A stretch of 64,000 bases of DNA from Volutella citrinella (taxonomy: Eukaryota > Ascomycota > Sordariomycetes > Hypocreales > Nectriaceae). Both the position numbers and the translations under genes were made by a program. Below, in pieces: positions 59,548-64,000 of this stretch. The DNA lies in NCBI GenBank assembly GCA_034401135.1, contig JAWZSP010000002.1:4712001-4776000 (forward strand), read 5' to 3'. Under the pieces are notes generated by a model. That model did not search any database. It saw only the letters and a program-made list of their open reading frames with translations, and was not told the origin of the DNA. Numbering within the stretch: the stretch's first letter is position 1; the number at the start of each line of letters is the position of its first letter.

Positions 59548-61531
59548 TGTGAACTTGGAGTATGATATGTGTAATTATACTGGGCATCGGATGGACGTAT
59601 AGACTAGACTCCACTTCATCAAGCTTGGTGGATCATGATCCTACGAGGAATCAAACCCAAGGATCTCAACTCATTCAGAAGAAATGGGTTAATATTTATT
59701 GACTCCATAATTTGAAAGTTCTTCTCCTGTGAAGTAGGTGTATCCAAGGTCTGCCTGAAGCTCAGATGAATTTGTCTCGAATCGGCCCTTCCCATATTCC
59801 CTCTTACCTCCGCCCCATTTCGGTAGAAGGAACGTTACCAAATCGTATCTCAGGAATATAATACATGTAAAAGATCGCCATGTATCTCCGTGAGTGGAGC
59901 GGATGTGAACCACTGGGGTCCAACGGCAGGATCTCGCTCGATCCAACGACAGGGCTCCGTTCGGCCACGTGCAACGCTGGGTCCATTTATTGGTCGATGC
60001 TTATGTATGTGCTTATTGATTCACTCTATTATGCATAATTCTACTGTATTTCAACCGTCTTGAAGCAAAAAGTGGATGGCCTGATCTCCACCACGGTGCT
60101 CTTGTCCCCTTGCGCTCAAACAAAATGGCGTGACAGGGCCGGCTCGGCGTTCCGACACTCGTATATTCGCATAGCCAGTCGCAGTGGAGCTCGACAGCTC
60201 GCTGTCTGCGGCCGACGAGCGGGTGCCTCCTTGCCCAGTCTGGCATTGGAAGAGCGTGCATGCCTGGGGTCATCCGGTCCGAGACAAGGATGGTTATGCC
60301 GGGCCCAGGGTCATCACCGTTTTCACCAGGATTTGACTCGTGAGCATGACGCATGTGGCGCAACAAACCGGCTCCTCGCTTTTTCCCCCTGCACATAGCT
60401 GGAGCACTTTTGGTTAGGGTTGCTTGATGAGCAGGGACACGACAGGAACTCGCTCTGGGCATCGCTGGGCATTTCTCGGCATCGATGGGATGAGGGGTGG
60501 GCTTGGCAACGATTGTTTCGAGAATTGATGATTACTTACGGTATGCGGATGTGCTACAGTGAAACCGCAGTTGAGAGCAGTCGAGTGTAGCAAAGCGACC
60601 AAGTAGTGTAGATGAAGTGGTGAGACCAAGTCGAGGCAGCGACAGCCCGTTGGCCCTACCACAAATCTGCTCCCGGGAATATTCACGGCTGTAAGCCTCC
60701 ATTCTGCGTCTCGCTCCTTTGCACATCGGACCCAGTGCTATTCCGTGTGGGGGTTCGGGGTTGAGTGTGTCGACCATCACTCGCCAAGACAATCGGCTCG
60801 TCTTCCGAGGACAGCCAAATGATTACCAGAAAGACAGCACCAGTCGCCATGTCCTCCAGGTTGTGTCTGCCCCACAAGGACCCCTTGCAACTCCACACAC
60901 AACGTGGAACGGCGGCTATTGCAAAGAGCCAAACCCAAGCAGCTCACCGATGGCATCCTAAACAGGCAACCAAGTATCGGGAACCGACTTTGTATCCCTG
61001 CGCGTCAGAGTACCGCGTTGATCATGGTGCTACCCGCTTCCCTAGACCTTGTCAGACAGGCAGCCCTCGATGGCCGCTCGGTGACGCATTTGTCGATGCA
61101 GTCTCGGAGATGGGCATTGAGCACCACCGAGGAGCACGCGAGCACGTTAGGGTCCAGCGATCGGGAGTCCGTGGGCGTAGACAAGCTTAACTGTTGGCCA
61201 GTGCCGGTGGATAAGCAGTGTCAAAGACACATGCGGCCGTGGGGTTTTCGCGCTCCGGGTCGTCATGTTCTGACGAGGACTTTTGGGGTCGAACCACGCC
61301 AAGAGTTTCGCGATTCTTGGAGTACTTTCCAACTGCTAGACGTAACGCTCTGTGTCCATGGAGTAGCAATTGTATCTCGTCCAGATGGTCGGTTGCACGC
61401 TCGGTATACGTTGCGGATACCCCGGGAACCCGACCAACCCATAAATACCAAGCGGCACGTCTCATCTCTTGAACGCATCATCACTGCATTCTCCAAACAT
61501 AGAGACGGCCCAGGCCAGACAAACAGTGACA
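59548..61531. other. Intergenic region without recognisable gene
   Basis: About 2 kb between two plus-strand transporter genes. No supported coding region. GCACGTT (about 61140) and GCACGTC (about 61457) upstream of the phosphate transporter resemble weak Pho4/NUC-1-type sites, but no perfect CACGTG was seen. Confidence 0.4.
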
Positions 61532-63503
61532 ATGGCGGTCCTTGAAGAATACACCTACATCTTTGCCCTGGGCACCATCTTTGCCCTCCTCGAGGCCTTC
61601 AACAACGGCGCCAGTATGTCCCTCCTCCAACCCATATCAAGATCACATCCTGCATAACCGACCAACCCCTTCCCCACATTCTTCATGCTAACATGACTCC
61701 CAACAGACGATGTCGCCAACTCGTGGGCCACCAGCGTGTCCTCGCGCTCCATCACCTATCGATGGGCCATGGTCTGCTGCCTCGTCTTCGAGATGGTCGG
61801 CGCCCTGACCGTCGGCGCCCGCACCGCATCCACCATCAAGAACGGCATCATCTCCCCAAAGTCCTTCAAGGGCGACGCTGGCGTGCAGTTGCTCGCGTTT
61901 GCCTGCGCCGCCTGCGGAGCCGGTACTTGGGTCATGTTCTGCAGCCGCAAATCCATCACCGTTTCCTCGACGTACTCGCTCGTGTCTTCTCTCATCGGCG
62001 TGGGCATTGCTACTGTTGGTACCGGCGGTGTTCGCTGGGGCTGGATGGACGGCAGTGGTGTTGCTGCCATCTTTGCTGGCCTGCTCATGGCCCCCGCCGC
62101 GTCTGCCTGCTTTGGAGCCATCATCTTCATGTTGATCAAGCTTGTGGTCCATATCCGAAAGAACCCTGTGCAGTGGGCTGTGTGGAGCTCGCCCTTTTTC
62201 TTCCTCATTGCCGGAACAATCTGCACTCTTACTGTCGTGTACAAGGGCTCGCCTCGTCTCGGTCTGGATCAGAAGCCTGCCTGGTATATTGTCGCTGTTA
62301 CCATGGGCGTTGGCTGGGGCCTCTGCCTTCTTGCCGCCCTCTTCTTCCTTCCCTTTGTCCACGCCAAGGTCATCAAGAAGGATTATACCCTGAGGTGGTT
62401 CGACATCTTCAAGGGCCCCCTTCTATTCAAACGACCCGCCCCGCCTGATGCCGTTGAGGCCCATGTCCCCAACTATGCCGTCATCCAACACTCCGACTCC
62501 GAGACCAACTCCATCGAGGATCCAAAGATTGTCAAGGAACAGGAGAAGAATGCCAACGGTGATGATATCACTGCTGCCCCGGATGCCCATGGCGCAACGC
62601 CCCCTGAGAAGCAGGCTGTCCAGCGTGAGATTTCTCAGGCCGACTACTACCAGATGGTGCGCGAGGCCGAGGAACGCCACCATGCCAACCTGCGTACCAA
62701 GTCCGGTCCGCTCGGTTGGGCGATGCGGTACCTTCATAGTCACCAAATGGGGGCTGGCTCTATTCATGAGTTTCACAATACCATGACATTCATCAAGCGC
62801 ATCCCGGCTCAGATCGTCGTGGCACTTCTCTACGGCACAGAGTATGATATCCATACCGCGCAGGTTGGTATCGAGGGCACACCCGAAGGTATTCGCATGG
62901 CCAAGGTGTACGAGCATGCTACCAAATATCCCAACGAGGTCGAGTATCTTTATTCCTTTGTGCAGATCATCACTGCCTGTACCGCCTCGTTTGCCCATGG
63001 TGCCAATGATGTTGGCAATGCCGTGGGCGTTTGGGCCGGTATGTACGCCGCATGGAGGACTGGTAACCCAGCTGCTTCCAAGGAGCCCGTGCCGCTCTGG
63101 CAAATCGCAGTGATGGCCCTGACCCTTTGCTTTGGTTTCATCACCTACGGCTACAACATCATGAAGGGTAAGTCAAGAAATCCCTTGCCGCTAGAATCTA
63201 CTCTAACTCTGTCTAGTTATGGGAAACAAGATCACCTACCACTCGCCTAGCCGTGGTTCCTCGATGGAGATGGGCGCTGCGATCACTGTCATGATCTTCT
63301 CTCAGTATAAGCTGCCCGTTTCTACCACCATGTGCATTACTGGCTCAACTATTGGCGTTGGCCTTTGCAATGGCACTCTGAAGGCTGTTAACTGGAAGCG
63401 TGTTGGCCTTATCCTACTGTCTTGGTTCATCACCGTCCCTGGAGCAGGCCTGATCGGCGGCATTACCATGGCTCTGGCCCTGAACACTCCCAGCTTCAAG
63501 TAA
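61532..63503 (+). CDS. PiT-family phosphate symporter (Pho89/Pho-4 type)
   Basis: Three exons (61532-61613, 61707-63167, 63217-63503) give 609 aa. The two PiT signatures are present: 'GANDVANSWATSV' formed across the first intron, and 'AHGANDVGNAVGVWAG' in the second half. About ten membrane helices flank a charged cytosolic loop (about residues 270-350, with 'SDSETNSIEDPKIVKEQEK'). The C-terminal 'SQYKLPVSTTMCITGSTIGV' is also typical. It should bring phosphate in with Na+ or H+ at the plasma membrane, the high-affinity route at neutral or alkaline pH in fungi. Regulation by phosphate starvation is expected from the family; the promoter evidence here is weak. Confidence 0.94.
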
Positions 63504-63763
63504 CGCTGGGATACACATCATTTTTCTTCTATCTTGCTCGAAGCAATAGAGCCTAGAGTTCCGGAGGCAGAAGTATTGCGTCACAATCGTAATTAATCGT
63601 ACATAGAAGAGCTAGATTGAATCAAGATCTTCTTAGAATGACGTCCCTCCCATTATCGGCCATCACGAACATGTCGCCTCAGCCTCTTCCCACTACTCAA
63701 GCTCAACATACTGGCCGTCTTTATAACAAAGTTCTTCCCAGCCAGGATGCAATGCGTAGAAGG

Positions 63764-64000
63764 CTACTCTCGTGTCGAGAGCGGTTTCCATGGCTTATAG
63801 TATGCAGCAGTTGAGACGACCGCACTCGCAAGCATACACGAACCCGTGAACCAAACAATAGCTTCATACTTGAAGGAAGCGTACCTTGCAATATTGGATG
63901 AGCCTTTCAACAGGTTGGCACTGATGGGCCCGGCCAATATATTTCCAAGACCTTTGCCAAAGTTGAAGAGGCCAAACGCCGTGAAGGCAGCAGTGGCATC
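63764..64000 (-). CDS. MFS transporter, monocarboxylate-like, C-terminal part
   Basis: The 5' part of the gene lies beyond the window. The visible 78 codons end 'YYKPWKPLSTRE' at a TAG. They cover the last two membrane helices: 'TAFGLFNFGKGLGNILAGPI' and 'EAIVWFTGSCMLASAVVS', a pattern typical of fungal monocarboxylate-type MFS permeases. No intron is needed to read it. It is convergent with the phosphate transporter (261 bp between stops). The substrate cannot be told. Confidence 0.75.
   Translation of the reverse strand, partial: DATAAFTAFGLFNFGKGLGNILAGPISANLLKGSSNIARYASFKYEAIVWFTGSCMLASAVVSTAAYYKPWKPLSTRE

Noticed and set aside
59871..59955. Possible degenerate tRNA on the minus strand
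   Set aside because: Some arm-like pairs (GTGGTTCACATCC) but no closed acceptor or anticodon stem.
61688..62362. 224-codon minus-strand frame
   Set aside because: Antisense of the phosphate transporter exon 2.

Overview
The window reads as nuclear DNA of a filamentous ascomycete (Pezizomycotina; a sordariomycete of the Hypocreales type is the best guess, but it is not proven). The evidence is short GT..AG introns (mostly 47-90 nt), C-ending codons in housekeeping genes, Zn2Cys6 regulators, a WSC protein, a GH11 xylanase, a PNP-NACHT-ankyrin receptor and a Clr5-domain ankyrin protein. I rebuilt most gene models exon by exon by checking splice phase. No rRNA, CRISPR, plasmid origin or intact transposon was seen.

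Layout. 0-13.7 kb is cell-wall and carbohydrate territory: a partial WSC-domain secreted protein, a type II membrane GH16 glucanase-like protein, a polytopic family 2 glycosyltransferase (10 exons), a tRNA-Gln(CTG) and a secreted GH11 xylanase with an XlnR/Xyr1-type GGCTAA site in its promoter. 14.2-30.7 kb is an accessory block of sparser genes: a PNP-NACHT-ankyrin NOD-like receptor whose exon junction is problematic, a Clr5-ankyrin protein, a frameshifted F-box-like pseudogene, an 11-exon secreted protein of unknown function, and an intronless ankyrin protein ending in a DYW-like nucleic-acid deaminase domain. 31-43 kb holds metabolic and surface genes: a LOG-like protein, a Zn2Cys6 regulator divergent from an SDR, a four-TM protein with a polyglutamine tail, an OYE-family flavoprotein, a large glycosylated membrane protein and a small Cys-rich probable GPI protein. 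43-55 kb is rich in secreted products: a peptidylarginine deiminase with its whole catalytic set, a small secreted protein, a second Zn2Cys6 regulator divergent from an SMP-30-like propeller, and a paralogue of the 11-exon secreted protein. 55.7-64 kb carries transporters: a full ABC-B exporter preceded by three CGG-N5-CCG palindromes, a PiT-type phosphate symporter, and the C-terminus of an MFS carrier.

How the parts may work together. The WSC, GH16 and GT2 genes point to wall building and surface sensing. The 14-31 kb block combines a STAND receptor, further ankyrin proteins and a putative deaminase effector, as expected for fungal self/non-self recognition or innate immunity, although no operon-like coupling can be shown. 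The two secreted paralogues share 11 exons and an almost unchanged intron-phase series, so they come from duplication of an already intron-rich ancestor. The two divergent regulator/enzyme pairs (TF-SDR at 34 kb, TF-SMP-30-like at 49 kb) suggest local control.
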